Counted from the stretch's first letter, positions 8,794 to 17,064 are shown. The stretch: DNA of 64,000 nt from an uncultured Lachnospiraceae bacterium (GCA_947630925.1 CANRJM010000002.1:124001-188000), one strand, 5' to 3'. Translations and numbers: made by a program. The notes: generated from the letters alone by a model not told the origin.

Positions 8794-10551
8794 TTATTTC
8801 TTTGTCGAAACATTCTTCGTTGTACTCTTTTTGCTGGAAGACTTCTTACTCGTATTCTTCTTGCTGGAAGACTTTTTGCTCGAAGACTTCTTACTCGTAT
8901 TCTTCTTGCTGGAAGACTTTTTGCTCGAAGACTTCTTACTCGTATTCTTCTTGCTGGAAGACTTTTTGCTCGAAGATTTCTTACTGGTATCCTTCTTGCT
9001 GGAGGACTTTTTGCTTGAAGACTTCTTGCTTGTATCCTTCTTGCTGGAGGACTTTTTGCTCGAAGACTTCTTGCTTGTATCCTTCTTGCTGGAGGACTTT
9101 TTGCTCGAAGACTTCTTACTTTTATCCTTCTTGCTATTATCCTTTTTCTTTGATTTTGTCTTTGCAGACTTAATCTTTACAGATTTTATTTTGGTATATG
9201 CTCCGTATACTTTTTTGCCTGCCGAATCCTTCTTATACGCCCGGACAGCAATATAGTATCTCTTTCCCGGTTTTAATTTTTTAAATTGAACCGTCGTCTT
9301 AGTCTTATTGTAACTTTTTGTTTTCTTTTTCAAATTGGAAGAAAGACCAAGACGGATTTGATATCCTTTTACGCCGGAAAGCTTTTTAAACTTCACCTTC
9401 GCCTTTCCTTTTCCCGTACTGACAAAAGATTTTATTTTCGTCTTTTTGACGGATACGCCTTTCCACTTGGCATACAGATGGTAGACTCTTTTAGCAGAAC
9501 CATGAATCGTGGATATCTTGTTCTTAAATTTTGCATCGGTATACCATCCGGCAAATGTACACTTTCTCCTGATCGGATGTTTTAAGTGGATCGTATTGGT
9601 AGCAACATAGGAAGCCGGATTGGAACTAACATTTTTCCCACCATTTAAATGATAATAGATCGCATATTTATTAATCGACATGCTAATCGATACAACAACC
9701 TGACGATATGCCTCCTCAGACGAAACCTTAAAATAATATGTCCTTGACTTTGCTAAATTCAATTTTTTCCGAACAACCGTACTTTTATTCGTGACGCCGC
9801 TATATGTACTGATTCTGTTACCGGCGGAATCCTGTAACTCATATGTACCTGAACTGCCTGCGGTTGGTTCTATCGTCAGATAATACGTGGCATCCTGGCT
9901 TCCAATCGTAAACCACATAAAATCAACATCACCGGCAACATCCGTATTTACCGCATATTCCTTATTAAAGCTAATCATACTGGCTGTCTGCCTCGTATCC
10001 TGGAAATCATCCTTTACTGCCGACACCAGAATACTTCCTGCCAGATATCCCGCCCCTGTAATCCGCAGAAAGTACTTTTTTGACGCCGACAGGGCAAAGC
10101 GCGTATATGCACTATCGGCCAAATCAGCGCTTCCTATCAGATTTACTGCTGCCGCATCATAAATTTCAACATGGAACGCAGCGCCAGACGTCACAAAGGC
10201 GCGAACCTGATAATACGCCTTCTTCGTTGTTGTGGAAAAAGAATAAATTGCACTTTGTGAAACTGGTACCGAAACGGAATACAACTGGGAAAGATTGATA
10301 TTTTCTGCATCGGCAGTATTAAACGCCGGTCCCGTAACCGAAGCCGCCGGACCGGTTGCGCTAGCCGCAGGACCAGTTGTACTAACTGCGGGACCGGTTG
10401 CTGTCTGTGACATTTCTGCCGCTACAGCATTCGACTCTGCTTGCCGCACTGCATTCTTCGTTTCTGCATCTCCGCTGGTTCCAAATACCATTGTTACGAT
10501 ACAACACACTGCTGTTACAAATGCAATCATTCGTTTCTTTGCGCTTAACAT
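8794..10551 (-). CDS. Secreted repeat protein with InlB-type B-repeat and Lys/Ser tail
   Basis: This is an exported protein of about 585 aa. The N-terminus has Lys/Arg followed by a hydrophobic segment (MIAFVTAVCCIVTMVFG), a signal sequence. Next come four short TGPA repeats (roughly residues 50-80), a central domain without a name I recognise, then a Listeria-Bacteroides / InlB B-type repeat (YYHLNGGKN ... FAGWYTD ... YAKW). A fibronectin-III-like segment follows (GVKGYQIRLG ... YYIAVRAYKK). The tail is about 110 residues made almost only of Lys and Ser/Thr in a 15-aa period. ATG 10551 is chosen because GAGGT precedes it and the signal peptide then starts correctly; this also avoids overlap with the upstream gene. 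It is the last gene of a five-gene surface operon. The cationic tail probably binds wall polymers or the cell surface (inference). Confidence 0.85.
   Translation of the reverse strand: MLSAKKRMIAFVTAVCCIVTMVFGTSGDAETKNAVRQAESNAVAAEMSQTATGPAVSTTGPAASATGPAASVTGPAFNTADAENINLSQLYSVSVPVSQSAIYSFSTTTKKAYYQVRAFVTSGAAFHVEIYDAAAVNLIGSADLADSAYTRFALSASKKYFLRITGAGYLAGSILVSAVKDDFQDTRQTASMISFNKEYAVNTDVAGDVDFMWFTIGSQDATYYLTIEPTAGSSGTYELQDSAGNRISTYSGVTNKSTVVRKKLNLAKSRTYYFKVSSEEAYRQVVVSISMSINKYAIYYHLNGGKNVSSNPASYVATNTIHLKHPIRRKCTFAGWYTDAKFKNKISTIHGSAKRVYHLYAKWKGVSVKKTKIKSFVSTGKGKAKVKFKKLSGVKGYQIRLGLSSNLKKKTKSYNKTKTTVQFKKLKPGKRYYIAVRAYKKDSAGKKVYGAYTKIKSVKIKSAKTKSKKKDNSKKDKSKKSSSKKSSSKKDTSKKSSSKKSSSKKDTSKKSSSKKSSSKKDTSKKSSSKKSSSKKNTSKKSSSKKSSSKKNTSKKSSSKKSSSKKNTSKKSSSKKSTTKNVSTKK
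8826..9135 (-). repeat. 45-bp tandem repeat encoding a Lys/Ser 15-mer
   Basis: About six to seven copies of a 45-bp unit encode SSSKKSSSKK plus DTSKK or NTSKK. Copies near the 3' end of the gene carry the N variant and earlier ones the D variant. High identity between units suggests recent expansion and likely length variation between strains. Confidence 0.9.
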
Positions 10552-10574
10552 CTTATTAACCTCACATTCTTTTG

Positions 10575-11756
10575 CTATTTCATCTGAACCCAAACCGCCG
10601 GCCTGATATGACAGGTTGCATTATCGACATATGTCCTGCTTACTCTTCCTTCTGCATCGACATACTCTGCCACTCTCGCAGACAACGTTTCTTCCATTCG
10701 AAGCCACCAGTTCTTAGGGCGAATCGGAATATTCTTTTCGCATTTCTCATATTCACTGCTGCTTAGCAGAAATACGCCTCCCGATTGGCCTGTTTCATGA
10801 TCGGCAGATACATGATCCGCTGAAATGATATCCGCCGCCTCCTCTTCCGAAAAAGTCTGTTTCCAAAATGTTGCGTTTAACCAACGATAAATATCTGTCT
10901 TTTCCCAAACCGCATTTTCCTGATTACTATAAATCATCTTTTTGTCTAATTTATTGCAGAGCAAAAGAATACGATTTTTTTCCCTGGCAGCTACTAACCA
11001 TTTCACTGTTCCAAATCTTACGATATCTCCTGCGTCCGCCTCCCGCAAAAGCGCCTTCTCTAATTTTTCTGTCTGACGGGGAGCGTCTTCATATTTTTTT
11101 GCTTTCACAAACAGTTTCAGCGCCCTTTCCTGATTTCCTTTTTTCAAACACTTCCTACCAAGATGATAATAACATGCTTCGAGTTTCCCATCTGCTCCCG
11201 GTATCCCCAAAGAAATCTTATAATTATTTGCAGCCGCGCGATAATTTCCCATCTGCTGATGTACAAATCCTTTTGCGTAAGGATATAACATTGTTCTGGT
11301 AAATCCAAAAACGCATACAGCCAAAACAGCCAATGCAATCACTCTCTTTTTCCAGACGGCATTCCTCTCAAGTATCACTATTCTTTTTTTGCAGGCTGCA
11401 ATATGTTGTTCTGCGCGCTCTTTATATTCTGCTTTTTTCCAGACACGTTTATATTCCGCAATCGCATCGCGCAGTTCACTTTTTGTCACAGCCGCGCTTT
11501 CTTTTTGCAAGGCTGATTCAAAAGCTTCCCTGCTCCCTGCAAAATCAGCTTCTTCCGCAGCTTTCCTGCAGGCAGAGGCGCGCTGCGCCGCATCCTTATA
11601 ATCTCCCAGCTTTTCAAACTTCTGAGCAGCATTTTTTAAGCTGATTACTTTCCTCTCAAAACGAATAATATAAGAAATCGATTCCTGTAAACCGACTGCT
11701 TCCTGATATTTCTTTTCTTCTATTGAACTTTGCTTCTTGAACAACTGCTCCGCCAT
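10575..11756 (-). CDS. Membrane protein with TPR-like N-terminus and DUF6273-like domain
   Basis: A 393-aa protein. Residues 1-130 are charged, helical and contain repeat-like 'KLGDYKDAAQRASACRKAAE' units. One membrane segment lies near residues 135-155 (VIALAVLAVCVFGFTR). A second helical, TPR-like stretch (GNYRAAANNYKISLG, CYYHLGRKCLKKGN) follows. The C-terminal 140 residues resemble the DUF6273 fold (IVRFGTVKWLVAARE, IYRWLNATFW, GGVFLLSSSEY, ending HIRPAVWVQMK), which often occurs on Clostridia surface proteins. GGAGGAG precedes the ATG. It is 17 bp after the peptidase-like gene and 23 bp before the Lys-repeat gene, so all three are one operon. Function unknown; the domain name is from memory of the motif. 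Confidence 0.75.
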   Translation of the reverse strand: MAEQLFKKQSSIEEKKYQEAVGLQESISYIIRFERKVISLKNAAQKFEKLGDYKDAAQRASACRKAAEEADFAGSREAFESALQKESAAVTKSELRDAIAEYKRVWKKAEYKERAEQHIAACKKRIVILERNAVWKKRVIALAVLAVCVFGFTRTMLYPYAKGFVHQQMGNYRAAANNYKISLGIPGADGKLEACYYHLGRKCLKKGNQERALKLFVKAKKYEDAPRQTEKLEKALLREADAGDIVRFGTVKWLVAAREKNRILLLCNKLDKKMIYSNQENAVWEKTDIYRWLNATFWKQTFSEEEAADIISADHVSADHETGQSGGVFLLSSSEYEKCEKNIPIRPKNWWLRMEETLSARVAEYVDAEGRVSRTYVDNATCHIRPAVWVQMK

Positions 11757-11773
11757 ATGGTCTCCTCCAAAAT

Positions 11774-12958
11774 CTAACGATATCTCGAACTATATAAAGC
11801 TCTATGCAGTTCTGAACGATACACTTTTCTTCCCCATTGGATCATACAGGTATTCCCTGCATTGCACTCTCCGACTACAACATAATTGCTGTGTTTTTCC
11901 ACTACAATAACAGAATGCCCGGAATAACGGATGACATCTCCCATCCTGCATTTTGCAAAGGAACGAAAATTTTTAATCTTGGCTGTCCGTCCATAAATAA
12001 GATCACTCATTTTCCATGCAAAACCATAACACTGATAGCCTATAATCCCATTCGGACAATTATAATGGTTACAGGTAGATAACCCGTTTCCCTTGTTATG
12101 ATTGCACGGTCTGCTTGTAATAGTCGAACTGTTATATTTTTTCTTTCCTGCATGATTCCAGTATTTCCCATTGGGATACTGCTTCTGCAATTTTTTAAAT
12201 ATCTTTACGACTTTCTGCGTACTCAGCGCATACGCAGTCTTTACCTGGCTAAAGGAAGTGCGCACATAGTGACTTCCATATTTTAAATAGGCGCGTATTT
12301 TAAATTTTGTAGTTTGCGTCCCGGAAAGCTTCTTTGCAGTCCAAGTCAAAGTACTGCCATTTTTTATTGTCTTTACTTTTTTATACGCATGCTTTCCTTT
12401 CTTGCAAAAAATCTCATACCCTTCTGCGCCGTCGGACTTTTTCCATTTCAAGGTCGCTTTGGACGCCTTTCTCTTAAGGGCGCTGAATTTGGGCGCCTTA
12501 AAATCCGCCTTAAAGACCGTATAAACTCCGCCAACTTCTATATTCTTTCCGGCGCCGTCCGTGATATATGCTACAATCCGATAGGAAAAACTGAGGCCTT
12601 TTCGGAATCCGGTATCTTTATACATATGCGTACTGTATTGTATATTTTTTACCGTACCAATTTTCTTATAACCTGAATCGTATGGACTCATCCGATAAAT
12701 ATAAAATCCGTCATTATTGCCTGCGCTATACCATGAAAAGGTAATCGCCTGCGAGGTATAACTGGCAATATAAGCATTCTGGATAGAATAATACCTCTGT
12801 TCCGGCGGAATCACGATAGTATCCCCATAAGAATCCTCAACACTATTTTCTCCCCATTGTGAAGCCGTACTTTGTGTCACTGAGGCAGAAAGTATTCCGT
12901 ATACTGCTGTTACAACTGCCAAACAAAGGACAAAAATATTCTTTCTATATTTTTTCAA
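11774..12958 (-). CDS. Secreted Fn3-like protein with C-terminal cysteine-peptidase-like domain
   Basis: A 394-aa exported protein: signal peptide in the first 30 residues (IFVLCLAVVTAVYG), then two fibronectin-III-like domains (about 60-150 and 155-245, the second with KATLKWKKSDGAEGYEIF). A C-terminal 150-residue domain contains GYQCYGFAWKMSDL and, further on, MGDVIRYSGHSVIVVEK. A Cys in a Q-C-x-G-F-A context followed by G-D and G-H-S resembles the active site of NlpC/P60 or CHAP amidases, so it may cut peptidoglycan peptides (inference). Several further Cys/His (RPCNHN, STCNHYNCPN) precede the nucleophile and may bind metal or form disulphides. Translation starts at TTG, supported by AAGGAGG eight bases upstream. 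It is third gene of the operon, after argC. Confidence 0.8.
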   Translation of the reverse strand: MKKYRKNIFVLCLAVVTAVYGILSASVTQSTASQWGENSVEDSYGDTIVIPPEQRYYSIQNAYIASYTSQAITFSWYSAGNNDGFYIYRMSPYDSGYKKIGTVKNIQYSTHMYKDTGFRKGLSFSYRIVAYITDGAGKNIEVGGVYTVFKADFKAPKFSALKRKASKATLKWKKSDGAEGYEIFCKKGKHAYKKVKTIKNGSTLTWTAKKLSGTQTTKFKIRAYLKYGSHYVRTSFSQVKTAYALSTQKVVKIFKKLQKQYPNGKYWNHAGKKKYNSSTITSRPCNHNKGNGLSTCNHYNCPNGIIGYQCYGFAWKMSDLIYGRTAKIKNFRSFAKCRMGDVIRYSGHSVIVVEKHSNYVVVGECNAGNTCMIQWGRKVYRSELHRALYSSRYR

Positions 12959-12994
12959 CCTATCCCCTCCTTCACAGACAAATGACCTGCTTTT

Positions 12995-13942
12995 CTACAA
13001 ATGCAATCCTGTATCTTCCGCAAGCCCAAGCACCAGATTCATACATTCCACCGCAGCGCCGGAAGCTCCTTTGCCAAGATTATCAAACTGCGAAGAAAGC
13101 ACAATCCTCTCCGCATTTCCCGTGACATAAATTTTTAATCCATCCCAACCGGATAAGCCGTTTCCCGGCAGGAAACCACTCTGTATTACCTCGTCGTCCA
13201 TGTCCGCCACTTTCATAAATTTTTCTCCTTTGTAATAGTCTGCAAAATACTTCTGAAGCGTTTCCGGCGTCTGGTTTCCCTTCAGCATATCTGCGTACAA
13301 AGGAACGGAAACGACCATACCGCTGTAGTAATCATCTATGATTGGCGAAAATAACGGAGTTCTTGCCAATCCGGTCATCCGCTGCATTTCTTTTAAATGT
13401 TTGTGCTTCTGGCTCAATGCATATTCCCGTGAAGAAGAAAACGTCTCCGGACGGTTTTTGTCTCCATAAGCGGCTATCGCCTTTTTCCCTGCGCCGCTGT
13501 ATCCGGTCAGGGAAAAACTGGTAATCGGATAATCCTCTGGTAATATCCCGCCTGCAATCAGCGGATAGACCAGGGAGATAAAGCCTGTTGCGTGGCAACC
13601 GGGTACGGCTATTCTTTTGCTGCGGATGATTTTCTCCCTATGTTCTTTGGACAGTTCAGGGAATCCATATGCCCATCCGGCTTCTGTCCGATGTGCTGTC
13701 GAAGTATCTATGATGCACACCTCTTGATTTTCCACCAGAGAAACCGACTCTCTTGCCGCATCATCCGGCAGGCATAAAAAAGTGATATCAGAGCGGTTGA
13801 TCATTTTAGCACGTTCTTCCGGCTCTTTCCTCTTTGCCGGATCAATCTTTAAAATTTCCACATCCTCTCTTGACTGAAAGCGTTCATCAATCCGCAATCC
13901 GGTCGTCCCTTCACTTCCATCAATAAAAACCCTAGTCTTCAC
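12995..13942 (-). CDS. argC: N-acetyl-gamma-glutamyl-phosphate reductase (short type)
   Basis: ArgC reduces N-acetylglutamyl phosphate to the semialdehyde in arginine synthesis. The 315-aa protein belongs to the shorter, less common ArgC form: it begins VFIDGSEGTTGLRI, has SDITFLCLPDDAA, the nucleophilic Cys in VPGCHATGF, and SLTGYSGAGKK. The start is GTG at 13942, not the ATG further upstream, because AAGGAGG lies eight bases before it. The upstream gene's TAG stop overlaps the GTG by one base (TAGTG), so the two are translationally coupled. No other arg gene is nearby. It sits inside an operon of surface proteins, which is odd for a biosynthetic enzyme. Confidence 0.92.
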   Translation of the reverse strand: MKTRVFIDGSEGTTGLRIDERFQSREDVEILKIDPAKRKEPEERAKMINRSDITFLCLPDDAARESVSLVENQEVCIIDTSTAHRTEAGWAYGFPELSKEHREKIIRSKRIAVPGCHATGFISLVYPLIAGGILPEDYPITSFSLTGYSGAGKKAIAAYGDKNRPETFSSSREYALSQKHKHLKEMQRMTGLARTPLFSPIIDDYYSGMVVSVPLYADMLKGNQTPETLQKYFADYYKGEKFMKVADMDDEVIQSGFLPGNGLSGWDGLKIYVTGNAERIVLSSQFDNLGKGASGAAVECMNLVLGLAEDTGLHL

Positions 13943-14859
13943 TATTTTCTCCTCCTTGATACCACAATAATACAAACCATGACCGCTAAAATGGATATTA
14001 CCACCGATACTACTGCGGCCGGTTTATTGGGTTTTTGGCTTTCTGCGGCGCTGACAGCCGTTTTCTTCTGCCCGTTGTCTTGATCTTCCTTTTCCTTTGG
14101 TATCTTTGTCTGTTCCGGCGTCGCTTCCGGCTTTGGCGTCTCTATATCATTTGATGGAGACGCTTCCGGCGTCGCCTCCACCCCTTCCGGTCCGGGAGTA
14201 TCGTCCGGCTTAGAAGCTAATATCGTATAGTCCACTTCGTTTTCTTCTGCATACTGCTGCGCCGGACTGTCTTCATAACAGCGGATTTCAAAATCCTCAA
14301 TCTTTTCCTCCCCGTCATAGCCCAGAGAATGTTGCTGCAGCCGTGTATCCTGCGGTACTGTCACATGGTTCAATGAGGTACAGCCGTCAAAAACAGACTT
14401 CCTTAATTTTTCGAGATTCTCCGGCAGAGAGACCTTCTGCAACGACGTACAGCCCTCAAACGCTTCATCATGAATCGTTGTAATACTGTCCGCCATAGAA
14501 ATTTTCTTTAAATCCCTGCAGCCAGCAAACGCCCGCTCCCCTATGACCAAAACTCCTTCCGGTATGACAATCTTTGTATAGTCCCCTTCTGCAAAAGCTT
14601 CCGAACCAATGATGGTAACTTTCCTGCCGTCAATTTTTCTACTGATTTTAACTTCTGTATCATATCCGATATATTCTGTTATTTTGATTGTTCCATTGTC
14701 ACGGACAACATATTTATAGTCTCCTTCCGTTTGTTCCTCGCCTATGGCATCTGCCACGGATACCATGTCCGGATTTACCACATCCAGCATGTCCTTTGGC
14801 AGTACAGCCCCCGCTGATATGCAAAATACAACGCATATCCCTAAAACCAATTTTCTCAT
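13942..14859 (-). CDS. Leucine-rich-repeat (BspA-type) membrane-anchored surface protein
   Basis: A 305-aa protein. It has a signal peptide (LVLGICVVFCISAGAVL), then LRR_5/BspA-type repeats between about residues 65 and 165 (IGSEAFAEGDY, IGERAFAGCRDLKKI, IHDEAFEGCTSLQKV, LRKSVFDGCTSLNHV). A Pro/Thr/Glu-rich linker follows (about 215-265, TPEASPS, KPEATPE). A C-terminal membrane helix (VVSVVISILAVMVCIIVV) followed by RRRK is a stop-transfer anchor. Such proteins usually display ligand-binding repeats on the cell surface. The ATG has AAGGGGG upstream. It is the first gene of the operon, behind a good promoter at 14952-14980. Confidence 0.85.
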   Translation of the reverse strand: MRKLVLGICVVFCISAGAVLPKDMLDVVNPDMVSVADAIGEEQTEGDYKYVVRDNGTIKITEYIGYDTEVKISRKIDGRKVTIIGSEAFAEGDYTKIVIPEGVLVIGERAFAGCRDLKKISMADSITTIHDEAFEGCTSLQKVSLPENLEKLRKSVFDGCTSLNHVTVPQDTRLQQHSLGYDGEEKIEDFEIRCYEDSPAQQYAEENEVDYTILASKPDDTPGPEGVEATPEASPSNDIETPKPEATPEQTKIPKEKEDQDNGQKKTAVSAAESQKPNKPAAVVSVVISILAVMVCIIVVSRRRK

Positions 14860-14951
14860 AATCTGATAAGCCCCCTTAACTGTTCTTTCCCTTTATTATA
14901 ACGATTTTTTATCCATTCATGGATTTCAAGATTTTTCTTTTTATCTTTTTC

Positions 14952-14980
14952 ATAATACACTAAAAACATCCCGTTGTCAT
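14952..14980 (-). promoter_or_regulatory. Promoter of the LRR-argC surface operon
   Basis: On the minus strand ATGACA (14980-14975), a 17-bp spacer and TATTAT (14957-14952) form a plausible sigma-A promoter about 95 bases before the LRR gene. Confidence 0.65.
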
Positions 14981-15030
14981 TAATTCCTGTCATCTTTACG
15001 GAGAAAAAAATAAAACGGATTCTTTTATCC

Positions 15031-15059
15031 TTTACGGAAACTATTTTTTTTGCTAGAAT
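15031..15059 (+). promoter_or_regulatory. Putative promoter of trmB
   Basis: TTTACG, 17 bp, TAGAAT. The -10 is good and the -35 is weak. It would start the structured leader near 15066. Confidence 0.5.
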
Positions 15060-15067
15060 ACTATGAG

Positions 15068-15160
15068 CCTTCCTATTTGGAAGGAAGGAAGCAATTTGCG
15101 CCTGTGCGCTGCTTGACACAAATTGCTTTATGCACAAAAAATGCAGCGCGGAAACGAGGA
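15068..15160 (+). promoter_or_regulatory. Structured leader RNA of trmB (pseudoknot type, shared with ahcY)
   Basis: The leader has a short hairpin (CCTTCC/GGAAGG, 15068-15084). A long hairpin follows, with arms AAGCAATTTG (15089-15098) and CAAATTGCTT (15119-15128). An extra G-C pair beyond one mismatch leaves a 16-base loop (15101-15116) containing GCGCTGC (15106-15112). That stretch is complementary to GCAGCGC (15143-15149), seven bases before the GAGGA Shine-Dalgarno site. The loop and the anti-loop/SD region closely match the ahcY leader (35672-35763). Pairing would place the ribosome site next to a pseudoknot, so control of translation is likely (inference). I cannot match it to a named riboswitch class. 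Confidence 0.7.
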
Positions 15161-15164
15161 AAAA

Positions 15165-15830
15165 ATGAGACTTCGCAACGTCAAGGGTTCACAGGAAAAA
15201 ATCCTGCAAAATCCATATACGATACAGACAGACGGCTTAAACGGCAGTGATTATAAAGGAATGTGGAACCAGAATATTTTCTGTAATGATCATCCTATCC
15301 ATATTGAAATCGGTATGGGGAAGGGACAATTTATCACGCAGTTGGCAAAAGAAAATCCGGACGTTAACTATATCGGTATCGAAAAATATTCCAGCGTACT
15401 CGTTCGGGCGCTTGACAAAAGGGAAGCGTTGGAAACAGATAATTTAAGGTTTCTGCGTATGGACGCAGAGGACATTACCTCTTACTTTGCCTTTGCCGAA
15501 GTATCGAAAATCTATCTGAATTTTTCCGATCCATGGCCGAAAGACCGCCATGCAAAAAGACGGCTTACTTCGACCCATTTTCTGTCCCTCTATGACAGCA
15601 TCCTTTCTCCCGGCGGATATCTGGAATTTAAAACGGATAACCGTCCATTATTTGACTTTTCACTGGAACAGCTTGAAGAAACAGGTTGGATAACGGATGA
15701 GGTGACTTTCGACCTGCATCATAACGGACCGGCTCCCCATAATATTATGACGGAATATGAAGAAAAATTTTATCGTCTGGGCAATCCTATCTGCCGCTTT
15801 GTTGCCCACCATGCGTCTCCTATTCCTTAA
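15165..15830 (+). CDS. trmB: tRNA (guanine-N7-)-methyltransferase
   Basis: TrmB uses S-adenosylmethionine to methylate guanosine 46 in the tRNA variable loop. The 221-aa protein shows the family SAM-binding motif IEIGMGKGQFI, the GIEKYSSVLVRAL region, DAEDI and the diagnostic LNFSDPWPKDRHAKRRL motif near residue 125, all present and intact. ATG 15165 is chosen because GAGGA lies four to eight bases before it and the residues then begin MRLRNVKG as in relatives; the in-frame ATG further upstream would start inside the conserved leader RNA. The stop overlaps the convergent permease gene by 11 bp. Confidence 0.95.
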   Translation: MRLRNVKGSQEKILQNPYTIQTDGLNGSDYKGMWNQNIFCNDHPIHIEIGMGKGQFITQLAKENPDVNYIGIEKYSSVLVRALDKREALETDNLRFLRMDAEDITSYFAFAEVSKIYLNFSDPWPKDRHAKRRLTSTHFLSLYDSILSPGGYLEFKTDNRPLFDFSLEQLEETGWITDEVTFDLHHNGPAPHNIMTEYEEKFYRLGNPICRFVAHHASPIP

Positions 15831-17001
15831 ATTCCTCTAAAGCCTTAATATGCTTATCCTTTAAACGGCTGCTGATAACTTTGTTTACCAGAAATGCAAT
15901 GACCGCAACCACAGGGACGCCAATAAACATCCCTAGCAATCCAAAATATGCCCCGCCCACGGTAATGGCAAAAATGACCCATATCGGATTTAAGCCGGTA
16001 GACTGCCCCAATAATCTCGGCCCCAGAATCCATCCATCAAACTGTTGGAGAACCAATATCATAATGGCAAAAACAAGCGCTATTTCCCAATCCAGGCAAA
16101 GATAAATCACTATGCCCGGTACCGCTCCGATAAATGGTCCAAAATACGGAATCATATTCGTAATGCCTACAATAACGCTGATCAAAACAGCATAGGGCAA
16201 TCCCAAAATACTCATAGCAATACAGCAGATACAGCCGATAATCAGGGAATCAATCGCTTTACTGATTAAAAATGCGCCAAAAATGTCATTGCATTCCCGA
16301 AGCGTTGTACAGACAATATCTCCTTTATCCTCCGGAAATACAGCATATATCACGCGCTTTGCCTGAAAACGGAAGGACTCCCTGCTATAAATCATATACA
16401 TGGATATCACAATTCCCAATATAATATTAATAATGCGCTTCACAATTGACAGAGAAGCCGAATACACCAATGGCAGCAGACTGCTTACCAGATTTGTGCC
16501 ATATTCTACAAGATCCGGCACCATACCTGACAGTTGTTTATTAATCTGTTTCATATCAATGTTCGGATATTTTTTATCCAGATAAAGCAGTTCTTCTGTC
16601 AACTTACGATACATAAACGGAATCCGGTTGGTAAGTTCCTGCATACTCTGAATAATTTGTGGAATTACAAAGAAAAAAGCAATAACGATAAAGCCCAGTA
16701 CAGCGCCATAAGACAAAATCATGGATATGACAAAGCTAAGCCTGGTATATTTCCCTTTGGTCACATTCGCCTGTATCCAGGTATCGACCCGCTTTACTAA
16801 CGGAACCAAAAAATAAGCAATAATGACGCCAAGAAAGAACGGCTCTAATATCTTAAACATCCTTTCTATAAAAGAGAGCGCACTTGACCAATGTAAAATA
16901 AACATATACACAATAATCGCCGTAACAATCACAAACAATGCATAACGGCAGATAGACAGATATTTTTTATTGACCTGAAACCAATGATTCTGTTTCTGCA
17001 T
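15820..17001 (-). CDS. AI-2E family transporter (YdiK/TqsA-like permease)
   Basis: A 393-aa integral membrane protein of the AI-2E transporter family (named for TqsA; most members transport unknown substrates or Na+/Li+). There are two membrane segments near the N-terminus (YALFVIVTAIIVYMFI, ILEPFFLGVIIAYFLVPL), a central soluble stretch, and then four to five segments. These include the family signature region IISVIVGITNMIPYFGPFIGAVPG and LGPRLLGQSTGLNPIWVIFAI. ATG 17001 is chosen because GGAG lies six bases upstream; an in-frame ATG at 17052 would add 17 very basic residues with no ribosome site. It is convergent with trmB and overlaps it by 11 bp, and stands alone. Confidence 0.9.
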   Translation of the reverse strand: MQKQNHWFQVNKKYLSICRYALFVIVTAIIVYMFILHWSSALSFIERMFKILEPFFLGVIIAYFLVPLVKRVDTWIQANVTKGKYTRLSFVISMILSYGAVLGFIVIAFFFVIPQIIQSMQELTNRIPFMYRKLTEELLYLDKKYPNIDMKQINKQLSGMVPDLVEYGTNLVSSLLPLVYSASLSIVKRIINIILGIVISMYMIYSRESFRFQAKRVIYAVFPEDKGDIVCTTLRECNDIFGAFLISKAIDSLIIGCICCIAMSILGLPYAVLISVIVGITNMIPYFGPFIGAVPGIVIYLCLDWEIALVFAIMILVLQQFDGWILGPRLLGQSTGLNPIWVIFAITVGGAYFGLLGMFIGVPVVAVIAFLVNKVISSRLKDKHIKALEEFKE

Positions 17002-17064
17002 ATTATTCTCCATTCTTGCAGGGGCACGCAAAGCGCGCCTTTTTTTGCGCATAAAGTAATTTAT

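Noticed and set aside
8826-9135. CRISPR array
   Set aside because: The regular 45-bp units are contiguous coding repeats with no unique spacers and stay in frame.
8771-9256. Long plus-strand frame with ED-F-L-L repeats opposite the Lys/Ser repeat
   Set aside because: It is the complement of the 45-bp repeat. It has no ribosome site, and the minus-strand frame has signal peptide, domains and operon position.
14856-15137. 93-aa minus-strand frame between the LRR gene and trmB
   Set aside because: It covers the LRR promoter and the trmB leader hairpins, has no ribosome site and no family resemblance.
16999-17060. AI-2E gene leader as a fourth copy of the trmB/ahcY leader
   Set aside because: It shares TTTATGC-x-CAAAAAA with the trmB leader but lacks the 16-base-loop hairpin and the loop/anti-loop pair.
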